The notes beneath the pieces are model-generated. The model was not told the origin of the DNA. It searched no databases and worked only from the letters and a program-made list of their open reading frames with translations. A stretch of DNA of 64,000 nucleotides from JAENVT01 sp963805445. GTDB taxonomy: Bacteria; Actinomycetota; Acidimicrobiia; Acidimicrobiales; Ilumatobacteraceae. Below, in pieces: positions 19,012 to 27,913 of the stretch (its first letter is position 1; every line of letters starts with the position of its first letter). Both the position numbers and the translations under genes were made by a program. The stretch lies in NCBI GenBank assembly GCA_963805445.1, contig CAWDUI010000054.1, positions 186,001 to 250,000 of the forward strand. The letters are read 5' to 3'.

Positions 19012-19594
19012 TCAGACGGGCACCATCAGCTCGGCAACCTGCGGATTCGTCCGCAACTTGCGGATGATGCGGTCACGTGTCGGGCCGAGGCTGCCGATCG
19101 GCCTGCCGCTGATCCGGCTGATCTGCCGATAGTCGAAGGCCCGCTCGTCCATCATCAGGCCCAGCAGCCGCTGGTCGGTCTCGCGCATCTCCGCGGCGGC
19201 CCGGTGCACCACGGTGGCCCGCTCGCACCGCTGCAGGATCTCGTCGGGTTCCTGCACGTCATCGGCCTTGGAGTCGGCAAGTGCCACCACGTTGTCGGCA
19301 ACGATGCAGCGACTGTCGCGGCGTTGGATGCGGCGCGCCGAGTTGAGCGCGACCGTCCAGAGCCACGCACCCACGCGCTCCGGATCGGCAATGCGATCAC
19401 CGAAGCGGACGAAGTTCAGCCAGGTGTCCTGCACGGCATCGTCGACATCGGTTGCGCAGCGCAACACCCGGCGCGCCGCTGCCTTCACCAGTGACTCGAA
19501 GATGGTGATCAGCTCGGCCAACGCCTTCGCGTCGCCGCTGAAGTGGCGCTGAACCAGAGACTGCTACTTCTTCCGGTGTTGCGTTCGTCCTCAT
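19012..19594 (-). CDS. ECF-type RNA polymerase sigma factor (N-terminus frame-broken)
   Basis: The intact frame gives 169 aa from 19521. Region 2 reads DVDDAVQDTWLNFVRF and VGAWLWTVALNSARR; region 4 ends RQISRISGRPIGSLGPTRDRIIRKLR. Just upstream in the same frame is LVQRHFSGDAKALAEL, the usual start of sigma region 2, but a TAG lies 3 codons before it. A start at 19594 in the next frame (MRTNATPEEV) joined by one indel near 19560 would restore a normal protein. The gene is divergent from the Crp/Fnr gene. Confidence 0.82.
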
Positions 19595-19638
19595 GGAGTC
19601 ACGAAACCACGGACCGTGGTCCGCAGGCCACGCTCATG

Positions 19639-19656
19639 TGCGTGTTGCAACACGCA
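19639..19656. promoter_or_regulatory. 18-bp perfect palindrome in the sigma/Crp divergent promoter region
   Basis: TGCGTGTTG followed by its exact complement CAACACGCA forms the palindrome. A third copy of the half-site TGCGTGTT follows at 19661-19668. It lies upstream of the probable Crp/Fnr start and in front of the sigma gene. Autoregulation by the adjacent Crp/Fnr protein is likely but inferred; the sequence does not match the E. coli CRP consensus. Confidence 0.6.
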
Positions 19657-19676
19657 ATAGTGCGTGTTCGGGTATC

Positions 19677-20363
19677 TTGGCCGACATCGTCGAGAACATC
19701 GCCCTCTTTGCCTCGCTGCCCGAACGCGAACGCGCTGCGCTGGAGGCGCGGTGCCGGCACCTGAAGATCCCGGCGCAGGCCTACCTCTACCACGAGGGGC
19801 AGGCGGGTGACGCGGTCTACGTGCTGGTCAGTGGACGGGTTGGCATCTGGAGCGGTGGTGAGCGCGGCGACCCCGTGCTGCTGGCCATCCTCGGGCCGGG
19901 GGAGATGTTCGGCGAGATGGCGATCCTGTCGAACGAACGGGTGCGCACCGCCACGACGCAGGCGCTGTCGAAGGTCGAGGTCATCCAGATCCTGCGCGCC
20001 GATATCGAGGCGCTGCGTCAACGGTTTCCGCGGATCTCCGACGTGTTCATCGAAGCGCTGTTGCGCCTCGTGCAACGCTTGACCACACAGGTCAGCGAGC
20101 TCTCCGAGCTCGACAGTTCGACGCGTCTCTTCCGCCAGCTGTGGCGGCTGGGTGACGTCTACGGGAGTCGTCGCGCCGGTGCCGAGCTACCGCTCAGCCA
20201 GCAACAGTTGGCTTCGATGACCGGCGTCGGCCTGCGCATCACCAATCGGGTGCTCAACGAGGCGCGCGCCGAAGGCGTGCTGGAGACCGGCAAGCGTCGC
20301 ATCATCATCCACGACTGGGCAATGGTCCGGCGGCGGGCAGGTCTGCGCTTTCGAAGCGGTTGA
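19677..20363 (+). CDS. Crp/Fnr-family transcriptional regulator
   Basis: 228 aa from TTG 19677; starts at GTG 19638 or 19644 are possible but fall at or in the palindrome. The cyclic-nucleotide-binding-like barrel has LYHEGQAGDAVYVLVSGRVGIW and GPGEMFGEMAILSNERVRTATTQA. The phosphate-binding Arg of true CRP falls in the ERVRTATTQA stretch, so cAMP binding is conceivable. The C-terminal winged helix reads LPLSQQQLASMTGVGLRITNRVLNEAR. No cysteines suggest an FNR cluster. A nucleotidyl cyclase domain gene lies at 61.3-61.8 kb. Confidence 0.87.
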   Translation: MADIVENIALFASLPERERAALEARCRHLKIPAQAYLYHEGQAGDAVYVLVSGRVGIWSGGERGDPVLLAILGPGEMFGEMAILSNERVRTATTQALSKVEVIQILRADIEALRQRFPRISDVFIEALLRLVQRLTTQVSELSELDSSTRLFRQLWRLGDVYGSRRAGAELPLSQQQLASMTGVGLRITNRVLNEARAEGVLETGKRRIIIHDWAMVRRRAGLRFRSG

Positions 20364-20389
20364 CGGGCGCGATCACGAGCGTGCCGCTG

Positions 20390-20767
20390 TCAGAGCGCGG
20401 CGGCCAGCGCGAGGCCGGCGCCGGCGGCGGCGAGGCCGAACACGAAGTTGGCGGCCACGTTGCGCACGGCGAGGTTCACCGCTCCTTCCTCGGCCAGGCG
20501 AACGGTCTCGAACGTGAAGGTGCTGAAGGTGGTGTACGCGCCCAGGCCACCGGTACCGAGCACCGTTCTCGTGGTCGAGCCGACGCCGTGGTACAGACCG
20601 AGACCGGTGATCACCCCCAGGACGAGACAGCCGCTGACGTTGACGACGAGCGTGCCCCACGGGAAGGTTCCGTCGGTGTGGTCTTGCACGAGCCCGTCGA
20701 TGACGTAGCGGGCCGGCGCCCCGATCGCCGCGGCCACGAGGAACGCCAGCCACGCGGTGTGCGTCAC
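20390..20767 (-). CDS. crcB: Fluoride channel subunit CrcB/Fluc
   Basis: 125 aa, four membrane helices. The Fluc signatures GAPARYVIDG, GTLVVNVSGCLVLGVITGL and GLGAYTTFSTFTFET are present. CrcB forms dual-topology dimers that export fluoride. The GTG start overlaps the DUF190 stop (GTGA), and a second CrcB lies just upstream, so a heterodimer is likely. Confidence 0.93.
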   Translation of the reverse strand: MTHTAWLAFLVAAAIGAPARYVIDGLVQDHTDGTFPWGTLVVNVSGCLVLGVITGLGLYHGVGSTTRTVLGTGGLGAYTTFSTFTFETVRLAEEGAVNLAVRNVAANFVFGLAAAGAGLALAAAL

Positions 20768-21111
20768 TGCGGCGCCTGCTCGCGCCCGATGTACTTGACG
20801 ACCTCGATGTCTTCGACGACGACCAGCCCCTCGGTGATGAGCTCGTCGAGTTGGGGAAGGAACGCCGCGATGGCCTCCGGCCCATCGACGATGACGATCG
20901 CGATGGGCAGGTCGTCGGACAGCGACAGGATGCGGGTGGTGTGGATGTGGTTGGACGCGCCGTACCCCTCGACGCCACGGAAGACGGAAGCACCGGCGAT
21001 GCCGGCGGCGTGCGCACGGTGCACGATCTCGGTGGCCAACGGGATGTGGCCGTGTCGGTCGGATTCGCCGATGTAGATGGTGAGGCGCTGTTGGAGCCCT
21101 TCGAGCTTCAT
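20764..21111 (-). CDS. DUF190 (PII-like) protein
   Basis: 115 aa. It reads LQQRLTIYIGESDRHGHIPLATEIVHRAHAAGIAGASVFRGVEGYG, the start of the DUF190 family, which folds like PII signalling proteins. In this family the protein is commonly encoded between or beside crcB genes, as here. A regulatory role on fluoride export is inferred. It overlaps both neighbours by 4 bases. Confidence 0.9.
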   Translation of the reverse strand: MKLEGLQQRLTIYIGESDRHGHIPLATEIVHRAHAAGIAGASVFRGVEGYGASNHIHTTRILSLSDDLPIAIVIVDGPEAIAAFLPQLDELITEGLVVVEDIEVVKYIGREQAPQ

Positions 21112-21530
21112 GAGATCTCCCGATGTTGTCGTTGCGGGGTGAGACGGGCGGCGACGACGCCGACGTAGGCGAGGAACACGCCGGCGCCGAGGCCACCGAG
21201 GCCATAGAGCAGCGCGGTCGTGGGATGGCCGTCCTTGATCAACAGCGCCGTTTCAACCGTGTAGGTGGACATCGTGGTGAAGGCGCCGAGGATGCCGGTC
21301 GCCACGAACGGCCGTATGTAGCGGGTGGGCGGGAACCGTTCGAGCAGCACGATGAGCAGGAACCCGAGCAGGAAGCTCCCCGAGAGGTTGGTCCAGAAAG
21401 TCGCCCATGGGAAGCGGCCAGCCCTGACCGGGAGTGCCCTGGCGAGCTCGAACCGGGCGGTGGCGCCGAGCATGCCACCGAGAGCGATCACGCCGAGCAC
21501 GTCGGGGCTGGCGCGGCCGACACGAGTCAC
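21108..21530 (-). CDS. crcB: Fluoride channel subunit CrcB/Fluc (second copy)
   Basis: 140 aa from GTG 21530. Visible motifs are GGMLGATARFELAR, FPWATFWTNLSGSFLLGFLL and GILGAFTTMSTYTVET. It is divergent in sequence from the copy at 20390 and is the first gene of the crcB-DUF190-crcB operon. I looked for a fluoride riboswitch in the 65 bases before it and did not recognise one. Confidence 0.93.
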   Translation of the reverse strand: MTRVGRASPDVLGVIALGGMLGATARFELARALPVRAGRFPWATFWTNLSGSFLLGFLLIVLLERFPPTRYIRPFVATGILGAFTTMSTYTVETALLIKDGHPTTALLYGLGGLGAGVFLAYVGVVAARLTPQRQHREIS

Positions 21531-21595
21531 GTGGCCACCATATTCGGCGGGCCTGTAACTTCAATGCGACACCCCTTCCGTAGAATGGGTCGATC

Positions 21596-23882
21596 ATGAC
21601 TGCGCCGAACGAGCTCGCCACGAACCAGCGTGTCCTGCTCGACCTCGACTCGCTGAATCCCGACCAACTCGATGCGGTCGTGCATCGTGGCGGCCCGCTG
21701 CTGGTGGTGGCGGGCGCAGGTTCCGGCAAGACCCGGGTGCTGACCCATCGCATCGCCCACCTCATCGACGAGGGCATGCCGCCGTCCGCGATCTTGGCCA
21801 TCACGTTCACCAACAAGGCTGCCGAAGAGATGCGTCACCGCGTCGCCAGCCTGGTCGGCCCGGTCACCAGGGCGATGTGGGTGTGCACCTTTCACTCGGC
21901 CTGCGTGCGCATCCTGCGAGCTCACGGCGACCGGCTCGGATACCCGCGCACGTTCAGCATCTACGACCAGGCCGATGCGCAGCGCCTGACCGGATATGTG
22001 GTTCGCGACCTCAACCTCGATGCCAAGCGGTTTCCGCCACGCGCCGCGCACGGCCAGATCAGCCTGTGGAAGAACGAGTTGATCACGCCGCAGCAGGCGG
22101 TCGAGCGGGCCGCCAACATCTTCGAGCGCAAACACGCCGACATCTACACCGACTACCAATCCCGCCTCCTCAAGGCCGGGGCGATGGATTTCGACGACCT
22201 GCTGATGAAGACGGTCGAGCTGTTCCGCTCCCAGCCCGACGTGCTGGCGCACTATCAACAGCGCTTCCAGCACGTGTTGATCGACGAGTACCAAGACACC
22301 AACATGGCGCAGAACGAGCTGGCGCTGGCCCTGGCCGCCGAGCATCAGCAGATCACGATCGTCGGCGATCACGACCAGAGCGTCTATCGCTTCCGCGGGG
22401 CCGATCTGCGCAACATCGGCCAGTTCGAGGAAGCGTTCGACAACGTCACCACGATCGTGCTCGACCAGAACTACCGCAGCACACAGGCCATCCTCGACGC
22501 AGCCAACGCCGTGATCACCAACAACCCCGACCGCAAGGACAAGCAGCTGTGGAGCGAGCTGGGCACTGGCGAGCGGATCACCCGCTATCACGCCGAAGAC
22601 GAGGGCGACGAGGCCACCTGGGTGGCCCGCACCATGCAGTCGTTGCAGAGCGATGCCACCTTCATGTGGAAAGAGATGGCCACGTTCTATCGAACGAATG
22701 CGCAGAGCCGAGTGCTCGAAGAGTCGCTCATGCGCTTCGGCATCCCCTACAAGGTCGTCGGCGGGACTCGCTTCTACGATCGCCGTGAGATCAAAGACGC
22801 CATGGCGTACCTGCGTGCGGTGGCCAACCCGGCCGACGAGATCAGCGTCAAGCGGGTACTCGGCGTTCCCAAGCGTGGCGTCGGTGAGTCGAGTGTGGCC
22901 AAGCTCGACGCGCTTGCCGCGAGCGCCGGCACGACGTTCGTCGAGGCGATGCGCCATGCCAACGACGCCGGCCTCACGGGGAGTGCTGCGCGCGGTGTCG
23001 AGTCGTTCGTCCGGTTGCTCGACGACCTGGCGCTTCGGCTCGAAGATGGGCCGGGCGACCTGTTGCAGGCTGCATTGACCGACAGCGGCTACCTGGCCGA
23101 GCTGGAGGCAGAGGGTTCCGTCGAAGTCCGCCGGGCGCATCGAGAACCTGGGCGAGCTGGTCGGTTCGGCGCGTGAGTTCACCCGCCTCGAGGAGTTCCT
23201 CGAACAGGTGGCGCTCGTTGCCGACACCGACGATCTCGACGACGACAACCGAGTGGTGCTGATGACATTGCACTCCGCCAAAGGTTTGGAGTTTCCCGCA
23301 GTGTTCCTGGTGGGTATGGAAGAGGGTGTGTTCCCACACAGTCGAGCACTGACCGAACCGGTGGAGCTCGAAGAAGAGCGGCGCCTCGCCTATGTCGGGA
23401 TCACCCGCGCCCAGCAGCGCTTGTTCGTGGCTCACGCCTGGAGCCGCCAGCTGTTCGGCAGCACCAACTACAACCCGCCGTCGCGGTTCCTCGACGAGAT
23501 CCCGACCGATCTGATGGAGCAGGTGGGTGCTGTCAGCGGGCGGAGCTCGTACGGCCGGCAGAGCTACCGGGCCCGCGACGAGTGGTCGAACCCGCCGCCG
23601 TACCGTCGCGTCGACCGCGACGACAACGGAGACGCCGAGCGCCATCGCGAGCGCGTCGTCGAGGCGGCACTCGTCGCCGGTCAGCGGGCGAAGCAGCCGT
23701 CGCCCGCGAACTCGCAGCTGATCGGCCTCCGTCTCGGTGACGACGTCGAGCACCCGGCCTTCGGTGAAGGTGTGATCATCGACATCCGCGGTCAAGACGA
23801 CAAGGCCGAAGCCACGATCCGTTTCCGTGACGCCGGCACCAAGCACCTGTCGCTCGCTTGGGCGCCGCTGAAGAAGCTGTAA
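21596..23882 (+). CDS. pcrA: ATP-dependent DNA helicase PcrA/UvrD (frame-broken)
   Basis: About 761 aa. Helicase motifs run in order: LNPDQLDAV (Q motif), VVAGAGSGKTRVL (I), FTNKAAEEM (Ia), VLIDEYQDTN (II), VGDHDQSVYRFRGA (III), LDQNYRSTQ (IV), then in a second frame LMTLHSAKGLEFPAVFLVGMEEG (V) and VGITRAQQRLFVAHA (VI). Deleting one A at 23124-23125 joins GSVESAGRIENLGELV exactly. PcrA unwinds DNA in repair and plasmid replication. Two small genes follow closely on the same strand. Confidence 0.93.
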
Positions 23883-23884
23883 CG

Positions 23885-24346
23885 ATGGTCGTGATGGTCG
23901 AGCACAGTGCCGAGACCCTGCGCAAGCGGCAGGTCCTGACGCGGGTGTGGGCGGGCGTCGTGATCGCCTGGTCCGTGATCCGCACGATCATCATCTGGGC
24001 GGCGCTCGGAGACTACGGGTTCAACCCGTGGATCTATCTGTGCATCGATCTGGTGTGCTCCACGATCGACGCCATGACCACGCCCCGAATGGTGCTGTAC
24101 TTCATCGACGACCGCTACAAGGCGGCTGTGAAGTGGGGGGTCCTCTCTCTCGTCGCCTACGTGGTGCCCGACATCTACATCTTCGTCGGCACGCGGACCC
24201 TGCCCAAGAAGGTCATCGTGATTCTCTGCCTCGTGATCGTGGCGATGCTGAGCCTCGCCGTGCTCACGATCGTCCGCAAGATCCGCAAGGGCCGCGCCGA
24301 GCGCGCCGCGATCCGGGCGCTGGCCACCATGTCCGGTCGTGCTTGA
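23885..24346 (+). CDS. Hypothetical four-helix membrane protein
   Basis: 153 aa, starting 2 bases after pcrA. Hydrophobic segments are VWAGVVIAWSVIRTIIIWA, FNPWIYLCIDLVCSTIDA, VLSLVAYVVPDIYIFV and VIVILCLVIVAMLSLAVLT, with a basic C-terminal tail. I do not recognise a named family. Co-transcription with pcrA and the flavodoxin-like gene is likely. Confidence 0.75.
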   Translation: MVVMVEHSAETLRKRQVLTRVWAGVVIAWSVIRTIIIWAALGDYGFNPWIYLCIDLVCSTIDAMTTPRMVLYFIDDRYKAAVKWGVLSLVAYVVPDIYIFVGTRTLPKKVIVILCLVIVAMLSLAVLTIVRKIRKGRAERAAIRALATMSGRA

Positions 24347-24355
24347 ATTGGCGTC

Positions 24356-24787
24356 ATGAACGCAGCGATCCTCGTCGAAAGCCTGACCGGCCACACCTGG
24401 AAGGCGGGCGAGATGATCGCCGGCCAGTTGCAGCAGGCGGGGTGGGGGATCACCGCCCTGTCTCCGGTGCGTCAGCCTGACTACGCCGGGTTGCAGGCGG
24501 CCGACATGGTCCTGGTCGGCACCTGGATCCACGGGCTGTTCGTCGTCGGCCAGGCGCCGTGGGCGCTCGGCGAACTGGCCAAGCTGCCGGTCATGACGGG
24601 CAAGAGAGCAGCGGCGTTCTGCACCTACGCGCTGAACCCCGGCAAGTCGCTCGACAAGATGACCCGCGTGCTCGGCTCGCTCGGCGCCGATGTGCTCGGC
24701 GGTCTCGCATTGCATCGCGCCAAGTTGCCGCAGCACACCGAGGAGTTCGCTGCTCGCCTCGTCGAGCGCACCAGCGAACTCGTCTGA
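24356..24787 (+). CDS. Flavodoxin-like domain protein
   Basis: 143 aa. It opens MNAAILVESLTGHTWKAGEMIA, a flavodoxin P-loop-like segment in which the usual S/T-x-T-G-x-T motif appears as ESLTGHT. This is followed by ADMVLVGTWIHGLFVVG and KRAAAFCTYALNPGKSLDK. It probably binds FMN and carries electrons or acts in a quinone reductase-like role; partner unknown. Confidence 0.75.
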   Translation: MNAAILVESLTGHTWKAGEMIAGQLQQAGWGITALSPVRQPDYAGLQAADMVLVGTWIHGLFVVGQAPWALGELAKLPVMTGKRAAAFCTYALNPGKSLDKMTRVLGSLGADVLGGLALHRAKLPQHTEEFAARLVERTSELV

Positions 24788-24802
24788 TCGGCCCGACCCG
24801 GC

Positions 24803-25288
24803 TCAGTCGGGCGTCAGGTCGAGGGTCAAGATGCCGTCGGCGCTGACCACCGGCTTCACACCTCGGGGAGGGAGCGCCAAGGCCTCGACGGCGATGGTCC
24901 GTCCGGCGCAATCGGTGAACTGATCGGTGTGCTGCACCTGTGTGACCTTGCACGAGATCGGTCGGTCGGCTGGATGGCCGAGATAGATGTGCCAGCCGTT
25001 CATCGGATCGAGCCCGCTGTGCTCGAGCACGATCGACTTGTCGCCATCGGTGCCCAAGAGATCGGGGAACAGCACCGGGCCGTCCTCGTCGATGATCGCC
25101 GCGTAGCGCACGACCGACCCGGGTCGGAACACGTTGCTGGCGAGGTTGGCTGTTGCACCGCTGCCGTTCTGCGAGACCAGGCTGGCGATTCCCCACAGGA
25201 TCAGCGCCAGCACGCCGAAGAACCCGATTCCACCGAGCACCGGCGCCACGGCTCGAGCCAGTGGGGTACGGAGCTGTGGTCGTCGCAC
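24803..25288 (-). CDS. Hypothetical membrane-anchored protein
   Basis: About 161 aa from GTG 25288 (GTG 25294 also possible). One N-terminal membrane helix (PVLGGIGFFGVLALILWGIASLV) is followed by an extracytoplasmic domain with two cysteines, in PISCKVTQVQ and FTDCAGRTI. The end resembles the outer loop of Rieske proteins (DCAGRTI, LPPRG), but the CxH/CxxH cluster ligands are missing, so no Fe-S centre is expected. Function unknown. Confidence 0.7.
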   Translation of the reverse strand: MRRPQLRTPLARAVAPVLGGIGFFGVLALILWGIASLVSQNGSGATANLASNVFRPGSVVRYAAIIDEDGPVLFPDLLGTDGDKSIVLEHSGLDPMNGWHIYLGHPADRPISCKVTQVQHTDQFTDCAGRTIAVEALALPPRGVKPVVSADGILTLDLTPD

Positions 25289-25354
25289 TGCCACAGTGTG
25301 CCGGTGAACGGCGATTGGAGCCAACCAGCGATGTGGTCGTATGGTTCGGGGTTC

Positions 25355-25759
25355 GTGAATCGCCCCTACCGCGTCGTGGTCGCCAAACCTGGTCTCGATG
25401 GTCACGATCGCGGGGCGAAGACCATCACCAGGGCACTGCGGGATCACGGTTTCGAGGTGATCTACACCGGCTTGCACCAGACCCCCGAACAGATCGCCGA
25501 GACGACATTGCAAGAAGACGCTGACGCGGTGGGTCTGTCGCTGCTCAGCGGCGCGCACCTCACGCTGTTCCCGCGTGTGATGCACGAGCTCAGCGAGCGA
25601 GGGCTCGACGAGGTGCTGGTGTTCGGCGGCGGCGTGATCCCCGAAGCCGACGCGCGGGCGCTGCGCGCTCAGGGCGTGGCCGAGATCTTCGGTCCGGGAA
25701 GCTCGCTGAAGGGCATCAGTGCATGGTTGGAAGCGGCGTTGGACAGCAAGGAGAACTAA
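25355..25759 (+). CDS. Cobalamin-binding small subunit of methylmalonyl-CoA mutase type
   Basis: 134 aa from GTG 25355; ATG 25331 is an alternative, but the family normally begins near RPYRVVVAKPGLDGHDRGAK. That stretch holds the DxHxxG cobalamin motif with the axial His. LSLLSGAH and VFGGGVIP complete the B12 fold. It would pair with a catalytic chain encoded elsewhere to convert methylmalonyl-CoA and succinyl-CoA. It ends directly at the sucC start, linking it to succinyl-CoA use. Confidence 0.88.
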   Translation: MNRPYRVVVAKPGLDGHDRGAKTITRALRDHGFEVIYTGLHQTPEQIAETTLQEDADAVGLSLLSGAHLTLFPRVMHELSERGLDEVLVFGGGVIPEADARALRAQGVAEIFGPGSSLKGISAWLEAALDSKEN

Positions 25760-26917
25760 GTGGACCTATTCGAGTATCAGGGCAAGCAGTACTTCGCCCG
25801 CTACGACATCCCGGTCTCGCCGGGCGGTGTGGCCATGACGGTCGACGAAGCAGTTGCGCAAGCCGATGCCGCCGGATATCCCGTCGTGGTCAAGGCACAG
25901 GTGCAGGTCGGTGGCCGCGGCAAGGCCGGAGGCATCAAGCTGGCCAACGATGCTGCCGAGGCCCGGCTGCACGCCACGAGCATCTTGGGCATGGACATCA
26001 AGGGCCACATCGTCAAGCGGGTGTGGGTCGAACGTGCCAGCGACATCTCCGAGGAGTACTACGCCTCCTTCACACTCGATCGCGCCGCCAAGAAGCACCT
26101 GTTGATGCTGTCGGCCGAGGGCGGTGTCGAGATCGAATCCGTCGCTGCCACCAACCCCGAAGCGATCGTCTTGCGCCACATCAACCCGATCGACGGGTTG
26201 TCGCTGGAGGATGCACACCAGTCGTGCGTCGATGCCAACTTGAACCCCGCCGCAGTCGATGGGGCTGCCGAGATCTTGGTCAAGCTGTACCGCTGCTTCA
26301 CCGAGGGTGACTGTGATCTCGCCGAGATCAACCCGTTGATCCTCCGACCCGATGGGGGCGTGCACGCCCTCGACGCCAAGGTCAGCCTCGACAACAACGC
26401 CGCGTTCCGCCATCCCGAGTGGGACGAGTACCGGGCGACCGAGGAGCTCGACGAGCGCGAGCAGATGGCACGGGAGAACGACCTGCAATACATCGGCCTC
26501 GACGGCACGGTAGGCATCATCGCCAACGGCGCCGGCCTGGCCATGAGCACCCTCGACGTGGTCAACCAGGTCGGTGGCACCGCCGCCAACTTCCTCGATA
26601 TCGGAGGTGGCGCCAACGCCGACGTGATGGCCGCAGCGTTGGAGGTGATCAACTCCGACCAGAAGGTGAAGAGCATCCTGATCAACATCTTCGGCGGGAT
26701 CACCCGCGGCGAAGAAGTGGCCAAAGGGATCGTCGAGGCACTCGGTCGCGTCGATCTCCGGGCGCCGATCGTGATCCGACTCGACGGCACCAACGCCGAG
26801 GAAGGCCGCGAGATCCTCGCTGGTGCCGGCATCCCCGCATCGAAACTGACATCGGAACCCACCATGCTGGAAGCGGCTCGTGCTGCTGTCGCACTCTCCA
26901 ACGGAACGGCGGTCTGA
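25760..26917 (+). CDS. sucC: Succinyl-CoA synthetase beta subunit (ADP-forming type)
   Basis: 385 aa from a GTG start with AAGGAG 7 bases upstream. Motifs are MDLFEYQGKQYFARYDIPVSPGG, VVKAQVQVGGRGKAGG (ATP-grasp), LAEINPLIL and DGTVGIIANGAGLAMSTLD. It makes ATP or GTP from succinyl-CoA in the TCA cycle. It abuts the B12 subunit gene and is followed by sucD after one base. Confidence 0.96.
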   Translation: MDLFEYQGKQYFARYDIPVSPGGVAMTVDEAVAQADAAGYPVVVKAQVQVGGRGKAGGIKLANDAAEARLHATSILGMDIKGHIVKRVWVERASDISEEYYASFTLDRAAKKHLLMLSAEGGVEIESVAATNPEAIVLRHINPIDGLSLEDAHQSCVDANLNPAAVDGAAEILVKLYRCFTEGDCDLAEINPLILRPDGGVHALDAKVSLDNNAAFRHPEWDEYRATEELDEREQMARENDLQYIGLDGTVGIIANGAGLAMSTLDVVNQVGGTAANFLDIGGGANADVMAAALEVINSDQKVKSILINIFGGITRGEEVAKGIVEALGRVDLRAPIVIRLDGTNAEEGREILAGAGIPASKLTSEPTMLEAARAAVALSNGTAV

Positions 26918-26918
26918 C

Positions 26919-27818
26919 ATGGCCATCTTCGTCAACGCTGATACCAAGGTCATCGTCCAGGGCCTCACCGGCGGGCAGGGCAAGTACCACGGACTGCGCA
27001 ACAAGGCATACGGCACGAAAGTCGTTGGCGGGGTCACGCCTGGCAAGGGTGGCCAAGACGTCGAAGGCGTGCCCGTGTACAACAGCGTCGCCGAGGCCGT
27101 GTCGGCGACCGGCGCGACGGCGTCGTTCATCGCCGTGCCCCCCAAGGCCGCGTCGGCGGCGATCCTCGAGGCGGCAGCGGCAGGCATCGGGTTCATCGTC
27201 TGCATCACAGAGGGCATCCCGGCGCAGGACGAAGCGAAGGTGTTCAACACCTTGGTCCGCGATCACCCCAACACTCGGTTGCTCGGACCGAACTGCCCCG
27301 GCATCATCAGCCCCGGCAAGTGCAACATCGGCATCACTGCCGGCGAGATCGCCCAACTCCCCACGGCCGCCGGCCCCAACGTCGGCATCGTGTCGAGATC
27401 GGGCACGCTGACCTATCAGGCGTTGTACGAGTTGAAACAGCGCGGCATCGGCGTGTCGACGTGCGTCGGCATCGGCGGCGACCCGGTGCCCGGCACGAAC
27501 TTCATCGACTGTCTCAGCGAGTTCCAGGCCGACCCGGAGACCCACGCCATCATCATCATCGGCGAGATCGGCGGATCGGCGGAAGAGGAAGCTGCGGCCT
27601 TCATCGAGTCGTCCGTGACCAAGCCGATGAGCGCCTACATCGCCGGCGTCACCGCCCCTGCCGGCAAGAAGATGGGTCACGCCGGCGCCATCGTCAGCGG
27701 CGGCAAGGGCACCGCCCAGGGCAAGATGGACGCGCTGCGCGCCGCCGGCGTGCACGTCGGCCTGAACCCCACCGAAGCCGGCGACCTGATGGCCACCATC
27801 GTCGCCGGTCTCTCCTGA
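26919..27818 (+). CDS. sucD: Succinyl-CoA synthetase alpha subunit
   Basis: 299 aa. The CoA-binding start is IVQGLTGGQGKYH, with GPNCPGIISPG, SRSGTLTYQ and the active-site GHAGAIVSGGKGTA, whose His carries the phosphate. Intact partner of sucC. Confidence 0.97.
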   Translation: MAIFVNADTKVIVQGLTGGQGKYHGLRNKAYGTKVVGGVTPGKGGQDVEGVPVYNSVAEAVSATGATASFIAVPPKAASAAILEAAAAGIGFIVCITEGIPAQDEAKVFNTLVRDHPNTRLLGPNCPGIISPGKCNIGITAGEIAQLPTAAGPNVGIVSRSGTLTYQALYELKQRGIGVSTCVGIGGDPVPGTNFIDCLSEFQADPETHAIIIIGEIGGSAEEEAAAFIESSVTKPMSAYIAGVTAPAGKKMGHAGAIVSGGKGTAQGKMDALRAAGVHVGLNPTEAGDLMATIVAGLS

Positions 27819-27861
27819 CCTCACTCGAACGCCAGGTCGCACCAAAGGACCAGATTCCAGC

Positions 27862-27913
27862 GCTCTGTGTGAGCACACAAAGCGTCCCCCGTGTCTGTCG
27901 CGTCACGCAGAAC
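27862..27913 (+). repeat. Left copy of a 52-bp imperfect palindrome flanking the DUF559 gene
   Basis: This 52-bp segment aligns without gaps to the reverse complement of 28796-28847, with 38 of 52 positions identical by my count. The shared core is AGCGTCCCCCG (27881-27891 here). Its first half is a hairpin (27861-27871 with 27874-27884, one mismatch). It covers the last codons of the DUF559 gene. See the matching right copy. Confidence 0.6.

Noticed and set aside
21531..21595. Possible fluoride riboswitch before the crcB operon
   Set aside because: The short region lacks the conserved pseudoknot segments that I would expect, so I do not call it.
21527..23281. A 584-codon minus-strand open frame opposite pcrA
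   Set aside because: The plus strand encodes all the helicase motifs; the antisense frame shows only compositional bias.
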